64,000 nt of DNA, from contig NZ_UHIP01000002.1 in the NCBI RefSeq assembly GCF_900460245.1, positions 868,001 through 932,000 of the forward strand. The letters run 5' to 3'. This document shows, one piece after another, positions 36,363-44,601 of this stretch (the first letter of the stretch is position 1; each line of letters opens with the position of its first letter). This DNA is from Vibrio fluvialis (lineage in GTDB: Bacteria; Pseudomonadota; Gammaproteobacteria; Enterobacterales; Vibrionaceae). Position numbers and translations under genes: made by a program. The notes below the pieces were generated by a model, which was not told where the DNA came from, ran no database searches, and saw nothing but the letters and a program-made list of their open reading frames with translations.

Positions 36363-37175
36363 ATGAATTTGCAAGGTAAACGCGTACTGCTGACGGGGGC
36401 CTCCGGGGGAATCGGTCAGGAGATCGCACACGCGCTCGAAGCGAAAGGCGCATCGCTGGTGCTGGTGGCGCGTAACCGCAATAAACTGGAAGCGTTGAAG
36501 AACAGCCTGAATGACCCTGAACGTCATCAGACACTCTGCATTGATTTTCAGCAACCGGACAGTGAAGAGCAGCTCAAAGCGTTCGGGCTTGAGCAGGTGC
36601 AAAACGAGCAGCGCATTGATGTGCTGATCAACAACGCGGGCAACAATCAGTTCAGTTTCCTCGCCCAGCGCAGCGCCAAATCGCTGCAAGAGGAGATTCA
36701 CCTCAATCTGATGACGCCGATTCTGACCAGCCAGTCGGCACTGAATTGGCTGCAAAGACCAGGGATCATCCTCAACATCGGTTCTACGTTTGGATCCATC
36801 GGTTTTCCCGGCTACACCACCTACTGCGCGGCGAAAGCGGGCGTGCAGCGCTTTAGTGAAGCGCTGGATCGTGAACTTGATGGTGCAGGCATTCGCGTGC
36901 TGTATTTGGCGCCACGTGCGACGAAAACCGATCTTAACGATGATCGCGTGACTGAAATGAATCGCCAGTTAGGTAATCACAGCGATGCGCCAAGTGTGGT
37001 TGCCAAACACGTGGTCTCTATTTTGGAAGATGAACAGGCGTCGAGATGGATTGGCTGGCCAGAGAAGCTGTTTGCACGCCTCAACCAAATCATTCCCGGA
37101 GTGGTGTCAAAATCGATTCGCAAACAGCAGGACACCATTCATCAATACATCAATCAGGTTCACGGTAAATCATGA
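36363..37175 (+). CDS. Short-chain dehydrogenase/reductase
   Basis: The 270-residue protein has a Rossmann start LLTGASGGIGQEIAHALE, the VLINNAGNN motif, a catalytic YTTYCAAKAG (Tyr-x-x-x-Lys) and a Ser upstream (GSTFGSIGF). A basic loop (VARNRNK) suggests NADP(H). It reduces or oxidises a carbonyl in the pathway of this operon. The ATG at 36363 has AAGGAGAGAG upstream. It overlaps the next gene's leader by 4 bp. Confidence 0.9.
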   Translation: MNLQGKRVLLTGASGGIGQEIAHALEAKGASLVLVARNRNKLEALKNSLNDPERHQTLCIDFQQPDSEEQLKAFGLEQVQNEQRIDVLINNAGNNQFSFLAQRSAKSLQEEIHLNLMTPILTSQSALNWLQRPGIILNIGSTFGSIGFPGYTTYCAAKAGVQRFSEALDRELDGAGIRVLYLAPRATKTDLNDDRVTEMNRQLGNHSDAPSVVAKHVVSILEDEQASRWIGWPEKLFARLNQIIPGVVSKSIRKQQDTIHQYINQVHGKS

Positions 37176-37186
37176 GGGAACAAACA

Positions 37187-37822
37187 ATGAAACGGAATAT
37201 GGCAATGTTCGCAGCTGCGCTGACGCTGGGGACTTCTCTTTCGGTATCAGCAGCGAGTGCTGATCCGCTGCTGACTATTCAGAAAAAATGGGCCGTGTGT
37301 CAGTATCAGTCCAAAGACAAAGATCATCAGGTTTACTGTCTGGAAAACCTCATCAAACGCAATGAAGAGGCGTTGACGCAGGAGCCGGAGCGCCAGGATC
37401 TCAAAGTGTGGCTGGCGATCAATAAATCCTCACTCGCTGGAGCGAAAGGTGGTCTGGGGGCGTTGTCGTTGGTGAAGGAAGCGAAAGTACTGCTGGAACA
37501 AGTTATTGAAAAAGCGCCGGAAACGTTAGATGGCTCTGCGTATACCAGTTTAGGTTCGCTATACTATCAGGTACCGGGCTGGCCTATCGGCTTTGGTGAT
37601 GATGACAAAGCGGAAAAAATGCTGCATAAAGCGTTGGAAATAAATCCGGAAGGTATTGATCCGAATTACTTTTATGGTGATTTCCTGGCTCAGGATGGTC
37701 GCAAAGCAGAAGCGATTCAATATCTGACCAAAGCGCAGCACGCGAAGCCACGTCCGGATCGTCCGCTGGCTGATCAGGGCCGACAACAAGAAATTGCCCA
37801 AAAACTTGGAGAACTCAATTAG
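37187..37822 (+). CDS. Exported TPR-repeat protein
   Basis: The 211-residue protein has a signal peptide (MKRNMAMFAAALTLGTSLSVSA) and TPR-like helical repeats (EKMLHKALEINPEGIDPNYF, then QDGRKAEAIQYLTKAQHAKP). It should act in the periplasm as a scaffold or sensor partner. The ATG at 37187 has GAGGGA upstream; an earlier ATG at 37172 overlaps the SDR gene. It stands between the biosynthetic genes and the two-component genes, so it may present the periplasmic signal to the kinase (inference). Confidence 0.78.
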   Translation: MKRNMAMFAAALTLGTSLSVSAASADPLLTIQKKWAVCQYQSKDKDHQVYCLENLIKRNEEALTQEPERQDLKVWLAINKSSLAGAKGGLGALSLVKEAKVLLEQVIEKAPETLDGSAYTSLGSLYYQVPGWPIGFGDDDKAEKMLHKALEINPEGIDPNYFYGDFLAQDGRKAEAIQYLTKAQHAKPRPDRPLADQGRQQEIAQKLGELN

Positions 37823-37824
37823 TA

Positions 37825-38481
37825 ATGCGTTTGTTGCTTGTAGAAGATGATGTCCTGTTAGGACGCTCAATGGTGACCTCGTTAAGTCGCCATGGATACA
37901 CCGTCGATTGGGTTGAGCGCGGTTCCGGTGTGGAAACCGTGCTCAAAACCGAACAGTTTATCGCGGTGATCCTCGATCTCACGCTGCCGGATATTGATGG
38001 TCTGGTGGTGCTACGCAACATTCGCCGCGCGGGTTTTACTTTGCCGGTGCTGATTCTGACTGCGCGTGACGACATCGAAGATCGGGTGAAAGGCCTTGAT
38101 GGCGGTGCGGACGATTACCTGATCAAGCCGTTTGCACTGGAAGAGTTGATGGCGCGCCTGCGGGTACTGATTCGCCGTCAATCGGGCTACTGTGACACGC
38201 GTATTGAAGTGGGAGAGTTGTCACTGTCGCTCTCTGAACAGTCGGTCGATTATCAGGGAAACCGACTGAAACTGACCAACAACGAATTCAAACTTCTGGC
38301 GTCTCTGATGACACATGCTGGCCGAGTGATGAGCAAAGAGCAGTTGCAACAATCACTGCATGGTTGGGATGAAGGCTCGAGCGATAACGCCATCGAAGTT
38401 CACATTCATAACCTACGCAAAAAAGTCTCCAATGATGTCATCAAAAACATTCGCGGCGTGGGTTACATCATTGAAAAATAA
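37825..38481 (+). CDS. QseB/PmrA-like OmpR-family response regulator
   Basis: The 218-residue protein has a receiver (MRLLLVEDDVLLGRSM, phospho-Asp in VILDLTLPD near 51, conserved Lys in DYLIKPFALEEL) and a winged-helix DNA-binding domain ending in RGVGYIIEK. The sequence is closest to QseB/PmrA/BasR-type regulators, whose boxes are CTTAA repeats. Such repeats sit at 33460-33499 in front of this operon. It starts 3 bases after the TPR gene and overlaps the kinase gene. Confidence 0.9.
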   Translation: MRLLLVEDDVLLGRSMVTSLSRHGYTVDWVERGSGVETVLKTEQFIAVILDLTLPDIDGLVVLRNIRRAGFTLPVLILTARDDIEDRVKGLDGGADDYLIKPFALEELMARLRVLIRRQSGYCDTRIEVGELSLSLSEQSVDYQGNRLKLTNNEFKLLASLMTHAGRVMSKEQLQQSLHGWDEGSSDNAIEVHIHNLRKKVSNDVIKNIRGVGYIIEK

Positions 38482-39889
38482 TCACGTAAAAGCGTTTTCG
38501 ATCAAAAAACGCCTCACCATTGCGGTTGTTCTGCTCTCCAGCGGACTCATTCTTCTGTCGCTGTTTTTCAGTTTCAGTGCCTCCCAGCATGAAATCGAAG
38601 AAGTGTACGATGCACGCTTGGGGCAATCGGCCAAAATGCTGCTGCTCGGCATGCCGTTCAAGGAAGAAGGGTTGGAAGCCAGACGAGCCAGCCAAATTCT
38701 CGATACCTGGATGCAGCGCATCAAAGCGCAAGCTGGAAGTGATGATTCACCTACCACGTTTGGACACCCGTATGAACGCAATATTCTGATTCAGTTCTAT
38801 CACAGCGGTGAACTGGTGTGGAGCTCCATTCCTGATATCGCCCGAACGGCCCACGATCCACGTTATGCCGGCTTTGGTTATTTTGATATTGATGGACAGA
38901 CATGGCGTTATTTCCAGTTGCCACTGCCGGATCGTTACCACACCAAGCCTGAATACGTGATCGTGGCGGAAAAGCAGTCGATTCGAAACGAGATGAGCCG
39001 CGAACTGGCACTTTCAACCGCACTGCCGCAATTGATTATGATCCCTTGCCTGGCGCTGGTGATGACGTTATTGATCGGCAAGCATTTCCAACCGATTTCC
39101 GAACTCAAACGCGCCATTACTCAGCGTAATGCCAACAAGCTCGACAGTATCTATGTGTCCAATCCAACGGTGGAGTTATCGCCGCTGGTCGATGCCTTAA
39201 ACGTATTGCTGACGGAACTGGATCATGCCTGGCAACGGGAGCGACGATTTACCCGCATGGCTGCGCATGAGCTGAAAACGCCGCTCACGGTCCTGCGCCT
39301 CAACGCAGAAAACGCATTGTTGAGCCAGAATGAGGATCAGCTCAAATCTGATTTGAACAACATTTTGCGCGGTATAGAGCGTACCGACCGCCTGATTCAA
39401 CAGCTGTTGATGCTGGCTAAAGTGGAGAGTATTCACGACCTCACGTTCTCAAGCATTAACCTGACTAAACTTGTGCAGGGTGTATTGGCGGAACTGGTGC
39501 CATTTGCGCTGCGTCATCAGCAAGAACTGTCGCTCGATGGTGATGATATCTATGTGCTGGGGGATGAGTCGCTACTGCGCATTCTGTTTACCAATTTGGT
39601 CGATAACGCCATTCGTTATTCTGGCCAAGGTTCGCAAATTAAAGTCACGCTGAAAGAGGCGGGCGGTGCAGTCAACGTGTGGGTGAGCGACAGCGGCGCA
39701 GCGTTAAGCGAAGAAACCCGCGAGAAACTGTTTGAAAACTTCTATCGTGCGAACACCGAAAAAGGCGATGGAGCGGGACTGGGTATGTCGATTACTAAAG
39801 ACATCGCCAAGCTGCATCGCGGCACGATTGAACTGATGCCACGAGAAAATGAACTCAATACATTCTGGGTAGCGTTGCCCAAAGCCTAG
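38471..39889 (+). CDS. QseC-like sensor histidine kinase
   Basis: The protein (472 residues from TTG 38471) has membrane segments at about 13-36 and 185-205, a periplasmic domain of about 150 residues, HisKA with MAAHELKTPLTVLR (phospho-His about 266), the N-box LVDNAIRYS, and GAGLGMSI of the ATPase. It pairs with the upstream regulator. The start is uncertain: the frame is open into the regulator gene, and TTG 38471 overlaps the regulator stop by 11 bp and gives a QseC-like N-terminus. The signal is unknown. Confidence 0.87.
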   Translation: MKNNHVKAFSIKKRLTIAVVLLSSGLILLSLFFSFSASQHEIEEVYDARLGQSAKMLLLGMPFKEEGLEARRASQILDTWMQRIKAQAGSDDSPTTFGHPYERNILIQFYHSGELVWSSIPDIARTAHDPRYAGFGYFDIDGQTWRYFQLPLPDRYHTKPEYVIVAEKQSIRNEMSRELALSTALPQLIMIPCLALVMTLLIGKHFQPISELKRAITQRNANKLDSIYVSNPTVELSPLVDALNVLLTELDHAWQRERRFTRMAAHELKTPLTVLRLNAENALLSQNEDQLKSDLNNILRGIERTDRLIQQLLMLAKVESIHDLTFSSINLTKLVQGVLAELVPFALRHQQELSLDGDDIYVLGDESLLRILFTNLVDNAIRYSGQGSQIKVTLKEAGGAVNVWVSDSGAALSEETREKLFENFYRANTEKGDGAGLGMSITKDIAKLHRGTIELMPRENELNTFWVALPKA

Positions 39890-39910
39890 GGCCGCAAGGT
39901 TTTTCCAAAT

Positions 39911-39929
39911 CGTAAATTGACTATTTACG
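39911..39929. promoter_or_regulatory. Perfect 19-bp palindrome after the kinase gene
   Basis: CGTAAAT-TGACT-ATTTACG lies about 25 bp past the kinase stop and about 25 bp before a TACAAT -10-like hexamer (39953). It could be the operator of a short plus-strand transcript that ends at the 40082 terminator; no protein of useful length is encoded there. Confidence 0.35.
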
Positions 39930-40081
39930 TAATTTCACTGTCGGAAAAGTCCTACAATACATACACTGCAAATATGAATTTGGTTATTAAGCAGTTCCCC
40001 TGACCATTTTCATACCAGAATCTGTTTATTGACTAACAACTCATGGCTAGGGTTTGAAATAAATAAAAGCAAAAACAGAAT

Positions 40082-40109
40082 AAAAAGGTCAGCATGTGCT
40101 GACCTTTTT
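40082..40109. terminator. Bidirectional terminator
   Basis: AAAAAGGTCAGCA/TGCTGACCTTTTT stem between the kinase gene and the convergent LysR gene. Confidence 0.92.
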
Positions 40110-40135
40110 ACTTTTCCCGTATCGCTTGCCGCTGA

Positions 40136-41059
40136 TTAGCAACCGCACTGACCTTTGGTGAGGCGCTTACACAACCACTTCATTGCCTGATCATTCATGC
40201 TCGGCTTATTCCATACCAAACTGTAAGCCACCGTTCCGTAGTCAAACGGCAGCGTCTTGTAAATCAACCCTTGCGCCTGATGAGCTCTGTCTGCCCAGTG
40301 TTTAGAGCAGGTAAACAGCAGATCCGTATGTTGGCACATGATTGCCGCTGCGCCGAAGTCTGCGGTGGTGACCGCAATCTGGCGTGACTTATGACGCTGA
40401 GCGAGATTCTTCTCAAAATAGGGCTCACTGAGCTCCTTATCGAGAATGGCGATGTGTTTGTAAGACAGGTAGTCTTCGGTGGTCATTTCGCCTTGAGCCA
40501 GCGGATGGTTGGGATTCATCAGGCACACCATTTCGTCGTCGGCGATAATATGCCAAACCAGATCCTGAGCGTGAGTCGGAGGTTGGCTGATGTCGTGCGG
40601 CAGAATCATGAAATCAATCACACCGCGCTGAAGCGCTTCAAATCCGTAATACTCCTTAGAATGGATCGTCAAAGAGAGATTGGGTGAGCATTCGGAAATG
40701 ATGTTAGCGATGTCTTCGGCGAAGAGCTCGAGCGTGCTCTCACGCATGGCGAGCCGATAGTGGCCGTTATAGAGTTTGGGATCAAAGTTGGCCTGATGAA
40801 GAAGACCGTTCATGCTGGATAAAATGCTGTGAACCGCAGGACCCATTTGCAGGGCATAGGGCGTTGGAATCAACTGATTGCTGTCGCGGTAAAACAAGTC
40901 GTCATCGAGCAGTTCACGTAACTGAGCGAGGATTTTACTGATGCTGGAGGGGCTGACGCACAGTCGGGCAGCGGTCTGCGTGACACTGCGAGTGCTGAGC
41001 ATGACGTGCAGTGCCGTCAGGTGCTTTAAACTGAATCTCGATAGATGAATATAATCCAT
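40136..41059 (-). CDS. LysR-family transcriptional regulator (NodD/LeuO-like)
   Basis: The 307-residue protein has a LysR HTH (SVTQTAARLCVSPSSISKILAQLRELLDDDLFYRDSNQLIPTP) of the NodD/LeuO subgroup and an effector-binding domain. The C-terminal end is cysteine-containing (KGQCGC). It is followed by a shared terminator and preceded by the acetoacetyl-CoA synthetase gene about 105 bp upstream on the same strand; control of that gene is possible but not shown. Confidence 0.9.
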   Translation of the reverse strand: MDYIHLSRFSLKHLTALHVMLSTRSVTQTAARLCVSPSSISKILAQLRELLDDDLFYRDSNQLIPTPYALQMGPAVHSILSSMNGLLHQANFDPKLYNGHYRLAMRESTLELFAEDIANIISECSPNLSLTIHSKEYYGFEALQRGVIDFMILPHDISQPPTHAQDLVWHIIADDEMVCLMNPNHPLAQGEMTTEDYLSYKHIAILDKELSEPYFEKNLAQRHKSRQIAVTTADFGAAAIMCQHTDLLFTCSKHWADRAHQAQGLIYKTLPFDYGTVAYSLVWNKPSMNDQAMKWLCKRLTKGQCGC

Positions 41060-41165
41060 AAAATAAATAAAGCAGTATACGGTGGCGCAAGCATATCATT
41101 ATTAAAGAAAAATAGAGTAATGAAAAATACTCACGCCAGCATGATATCCGGTTCATCTTGCCCGG

Positions 41166-43151
41166 TTATGGTTGCTCATTTTCAAAGATCTGTTCGATTT
41201 CATGCAGCACCGTCGGGTTGGCAATTGCGCCCAGATTCTTTACCGGTTGTCCTTGCAATGTCTGTTTCACCGCCAGCTCGACCAACTTGCCTGATTTAGT
41301 GCGTGGTACCTCACTGACGGGATAAATTCGGGCTGGTACATGGCGTGGCGAGCAGTGGGTGCGCAGTGTTTTGCGAATTTTGTCTTTCAGTTCATCGGTC
41401 AAAAATGCCTTATCGTGCAACTGAACAAACAGGACGATCTCTTCATCGTTGCCTTGCTTTTGGCCGACGGCAATCGAATCGAGCACTTCTTCTAACTGAT
41501 TGACCTGCTGATAAATTTCCGCCGTTCCGATGCGCACGCCACCCGGATTAAGCGTGGTGTCACTGCGACCGTAAAAGCGGTAGCCGCGGTGAGCCGTAAG
41601 CTCTATCTCATCGCCGTGATGCCAAACGCCAGGATATTTGTCCCAGTATGCGTGGTGGTATCGTTCACCATTATCGTGCCAGAAACCGATGGGTTGGTTG
41701 GGAAAACTGTTTCGGCACACCAACTCACCGCGCTGCTGACTCACGGCCACACCTTCGTCATCAAACACCGCGATGTCCATTCCGAGACCGGCTCCCTGAC
41801 ACTCACCGCTGTAGACGGGGGAAATCGGATTGCCCAGAACAAAGCAGCCGCAGATGTCAGTGCCCCCGGAAATAGACGCCAAGTGTAAATCGGCCTTAAT
41901 GTCGGCATAGACGTATTCAAACTGCTCAGGGTAGAGCACTGAACCGGTTGAGCAGAGCGTTTTCAGCGCGCTTAAGTCATAAAAATCACTGGGTGAAAAG
42001 TGACTCTTTTGCAGCGCTTCAATGTATTTGGCCGAAGTGCCGAACAGCGTCATCTGCGTTTCCTGAGCCAGTTCCCACAATACGCTCGGTTGGGGATACA
42101 TCGGACTGCCATCGTAAACAACCAGAGTCGCGCCGCTCGCCAGTGCGGAGACGTGCCAGTTCCACATCATCCAGCCACAGGTGGTGTAATAAAACACGCG
42201 GTCACCCGGCTGAATGTCACAATGCAACTGATGTTCTTTGAGGTGATTGAGCACGATACCGCCAACGGAATGCGCAATGCACTTTGGCTGACCCGTTGTG
42301 CCGGAAGAATAGAGAATAAACAGCGGATCGTTAAAACCGACCCGCTCGAATTCGATGCCACGTGGCAGATAACTGGCGAGAATCGCCTGCCAGTCCGAAA
42401 ATGTGTCATTGAAATCCTGACTGTAAGTACGCTGTTGGAGATACTCAATCTGGCAGGTGTTTTCGATGGAAGGGATCGCTGCGACAATGCTGGCGTTGCG
42501 CTCTTCCATCACATGGGGTTTGCCATTGAAGCTGTAGCCATTGCAGCAGAAAAGAATTTTAGGCTGCACTTGGCCAAAGCGCTCCACCACGCTGTCGACA
42601 CCAAAGTCCGGTGAGGTGGATGTCCAAACCGCACCGAGACTGGTGGTAGCCAGCATGGCAACGATGGTTTCTGGCAAGTAGGGGAGATAACCCGCGACCA
42701 CGTCACCGCGGCCGACCCCATTTTGAGTCAGCCATTGCTGCACGACAGAAACCTGATCGCACAGTTGTTGCCAAGTCAGTTTGCGGCTCTGGCCATTTTC
42801 GTTTTTAAACCAAATAGCCACACCGTCGGGCTGCTGATACGCGTAGGAGAGTAAATTCTCCGCGTAATTGAGTTGTGCCTGAGGAAACCAGATAGTATCG
42901 CGAGCCGGTACAAATTCATCCCAACGCGCAATGCCTTCTCCGTGAATGCAGTCACCGCAATACCCGATCACGTCGCAGAATTGCCACACTTCGAGCCAGA
43001 ATTTTTTCTTATCCGTGACCGACCAACGATGTAACTGCTCATAGGCATCTAAGGCTTCACCCTGCATGTTGATATGGCGGAGAAACTGCTGCAGGTTGGA
43101 TGATTCAATTCGGTCCTGGCTGGGAGTCCAAAGGGGCGTGGCGTGTGGCAT
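41166..43151 (-). CDS. Acetoacetyl-CoA synthetase
   Basis: The 661-residue protein is an ANL-superfamily acyl-CoA ligase of acetoacetate-CoA ligase type, with an N-terminal WTPSQDRIESSNLQQFL start, the P-loop ILYSSGTTGQPKCIAHS, GWMMWNWHVSALASGATLVVYDG, GGTDICGCFV and YGRSDTTLNPGGVRIGTAEIY. It activates acetoacetate for reuse. The ATG at 43151 has GAGGATG upstream; the longer frame is not supported. It is divergent from phhA: Phe and Tyr breakdown through homogentisate ends in fumarate and acetoacetate, so the enzymes may serve one catabolic route. Confidence 0.9.
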   Translation of the reverse strand: MPHATPLWTPSQDRIESSNLQQFLRHINMQGEALDAYEQLHRWSVTDKKKFWLEVWQFCDVIGYCGDCIHGEGIARWDEFVPARDTIWFPQAQLNYAENLLSYAYQQPDGVAIWFKNENGQSRKLTWQQLCDQVSVVQQWLTQNGVGRGDVVAGYLPYLPETIVAMLATTSLGAVWTSTSPDFGVDSVVERFGQVQPKILFCCNGYSFNGKPHVMEERNASIVAAIPSIENTCQIEYLQQRTYSQDFNDTFSDWQAILASYLPRGIEFERVGFNDPLFILYSSGTTGQPKCIAHSVGGIVLNHLKEHQLHCDIQPGDRVFYYTTCGWMMWNWHVSALASGATLVVYDGSPMYPQPSVLWELAQETQMTLFGTSAKYIEALQKSHFSPSDFYDLSALKTLCSTGSVLYPEQFEYVYADIKADLHLASISGGTDICGCFVLGNPISPVYSGECQGAGLGMDIAVFDDEGVAVSQQRGELVCRNSFPNQPIGFWHDNGERYHHAYWDKYPGVWHHGDEIELTAHRGYRFYGRSDTTLNPGGVRIGTAEIYQQVNQLEEVLDSIAVGQKQGNDEEIVLFVQLHDKAFLTDELKDKIRKTLRTHCSPRHVPARIYPVSEVPRTKSGKLVELAVKQTLQGQPVKNLGAIANPTVLHEIEQIFENEQP

Positions 43152-43270
43152 AACATCCTCGATGAGTGTGTGATTTTTTTTGTAATGCATCAAGTTTTGA
43201 CCATTTTTCAGTAAAGTCAAACCTGCGCCCAATAATCAGCTTGCTGATATATAAGCAAAAAAACTGACAA

Positions 43271-43288
43271 TGTAAATAAAATGTTACA
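43271..43288 (+). promoter_or_regulatory. TyrR-type box upstream of phhA
   Basis: TGTAAA-N6-GTTACA differs from the TyrR/PhhR consensus TGTAAA-N6-TTTACA at one position and lies about 90 bp upstream of the phhA ATG, in the region shared with the acetoacetyl-CoA synthetase promoter. Regulation by TyrR/PhhR fits aromatic amino-acid catabolism. Confidence 0.6.
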
Positions 43289-43378
43289 CTGGTTTTTGGC
43301 GGTATTCTGAACAGATCATTGGCAGCCAATTTCGAAGGCGATAGGCTTAATGTAACGGAATTGTTAAGGAGAGGGGTG

Positions 43379-44170
43379 ATGACCAAGTATCATTCCAAGC
43401 CAGTGAATAGTAAGGGATTAGTCGACTGGGATTCGCAAGAAGATGCCATCTGGCGCGACCTGGTTCAGCGCCAACAATCTGTGATTCGTTCACGGGCTTG
43501 TCAGGCTTATCTTGATGGATTGGAAATGCTCAATCTTCCCGTTGATCGTGTTCCACAACTACCTGAAATTAATGAAGTTCTGATGCGAGAAACGGGCTGG
43601 CAGGTTTCGCCGGTCCCCGCACTGATTAATTTTGACCGTTTTTTTGCCCTGCTGGCGGACAAAAAATTCCCTGTTGCGACGTTTCTGCGTAGCCGGGAAG
43701 AGTTCGATTATCTGCAAGAGCCGGATTTCTTCCATGAAATCTTCGGTCACTGCGCAATGCTCACTCATCCGGATTTCGCCGCGTTTACTCACACCTATGG
43801 ACAACTGGGGAAAAACGCGACTCCACAGCAGCGGGTCTATCTCGCTCGCCTCTACTGGTTCACGGTAGAGTTTGGATTAGTGAAAGAGGGCAGCAATACC
43901 AAAATTTATGGTGGTGGTATTCTTTCCTCACCGGGCGAAACCATCTATTCACTCGACAGTACCATCCCTGATCGGGAAAGTTTTAACTTACATAATGTCC
44001 TGCGGACACCGTATCGCATCGATATCATGCAGCCGGTCTATTATGTACTGGATGATATCCGCCAGTTGTATCAGCTTAGTCAGACCGATCTGATGAGCCA
44101 TGTAGAAAAAGCCATGGCGGCAGGTTTACTGCCACCATTATTCACACCGAAGGAAGAAACTCATGCTTGA
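43379..44170 (+). CDS. phhA: Phenylalanine 4-monooxygenase
   Basis: The 263-residue protein is a bacterial-type phenylalanine hydroxylase. The iron ligands are visible in [16 protein letters not shown] (two His) and the Glu of [13 protein letters not shown]. It hydroxylates Phe to Tyr with tetrahydropterin and O2. The ATG at 43379 is preceded by AAGGAGAGG; the open frame upstream is not needed. Its stop overlaps the start of phhB, which recycles the pterin cofactor. Confidence 0.96.
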   Translation: MTKYHSKPVNSKGLVDWDSQEDAIWRDLVQRQQSVIRSRACQAYLDGLEMLNLPVDRVPQLPEINEVLMRETGWQVSPVPALINFDRFFALLADKKFPVATFLRSREEFDYLQEPDFFHEIFGHCAMLTHPDFAAFTHTYGQLGKNATPQQRVYLARLYWFTVEFGLVKEGSNTKIYGGGILSSPGETIYSLDSTIPDRESFNLHNVLRTPYRIDIMQPVYYVLDDIRQLYQLSQTDLMSHVEKAMAAGLLPPLFTPKEETHA

Positions 44171-44495
44171 TGAATTACGCTGCGAAGCTTGCAGTGCCGA
44201 TGCGACCGCTTTGACACAAGATGAACAGCAAACGCTTCTGAGCGAGCTGGAAGGATGGGCGCTTATCCATCGCGATGGTATTCCGCAACTTGAAAAAGTG
44301 TACCGTTTTAAGAACTTTAAGCTGGCTTGGGCGTTTGCAAATCAGATTGCACAGTTAGCTGAAGAGGAATTTCACCATCCGAGTATTTTACTCGAATGGG
44401 GTAAAGTGACGGTGACATGGTGGAGTCATTCGATTAAAGGCCTACACAAGAACGATTTTATTTGTGCGGCCAAATGTGACCACTTAGCGCAATAG
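44163..44495 (+). CDS. phhB: Pterin-4a-carbinolamine dehydratase
   Basis: The 110-residue protein has the PCD/DCoH motif [23 protein letters not shown] with the catalytic His pair. It dehydrates the carbinolamine produced by phenylalanine hydroxylase so that the tetrahydropterin can be recycled. It overlaps phhA by 8 bp, a textbook two-gene operon. A CXXC pair (RCEACSADA) sits near the N-terminus, as in several bacterial homologues. Confidence 0.95.
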   Translation: MLDELRCEACSADATALTQDEQQTLLSELEGWALIHRDGIPQLEKVYRFKNFKLAWAFANQIAQLAEEEFHHPSILLEWGKVTVTWWSHSIKGLHKNDFICAAKCDHLAQ

Positions 44496-44550
44496 CGCGC
44501 GGCGACGTCACATTGCAAACACAACAACAATAAAGTTACACGACCCTCTG

Positions 44551-44592
44551 GCCTGACTCGCGAACTCCCTCCCTCGTCCGTCAGGCTTTTTT
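44551..44592 (+). terminator. Terminator after phhAB
   Basis: GCCTGAC/GTCAGGC arms enclose a long C-rich loop and are followed by six T residues. Confidence 0.65.
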
Positions 44593-44601
44593 CATCGTGT
44601 T

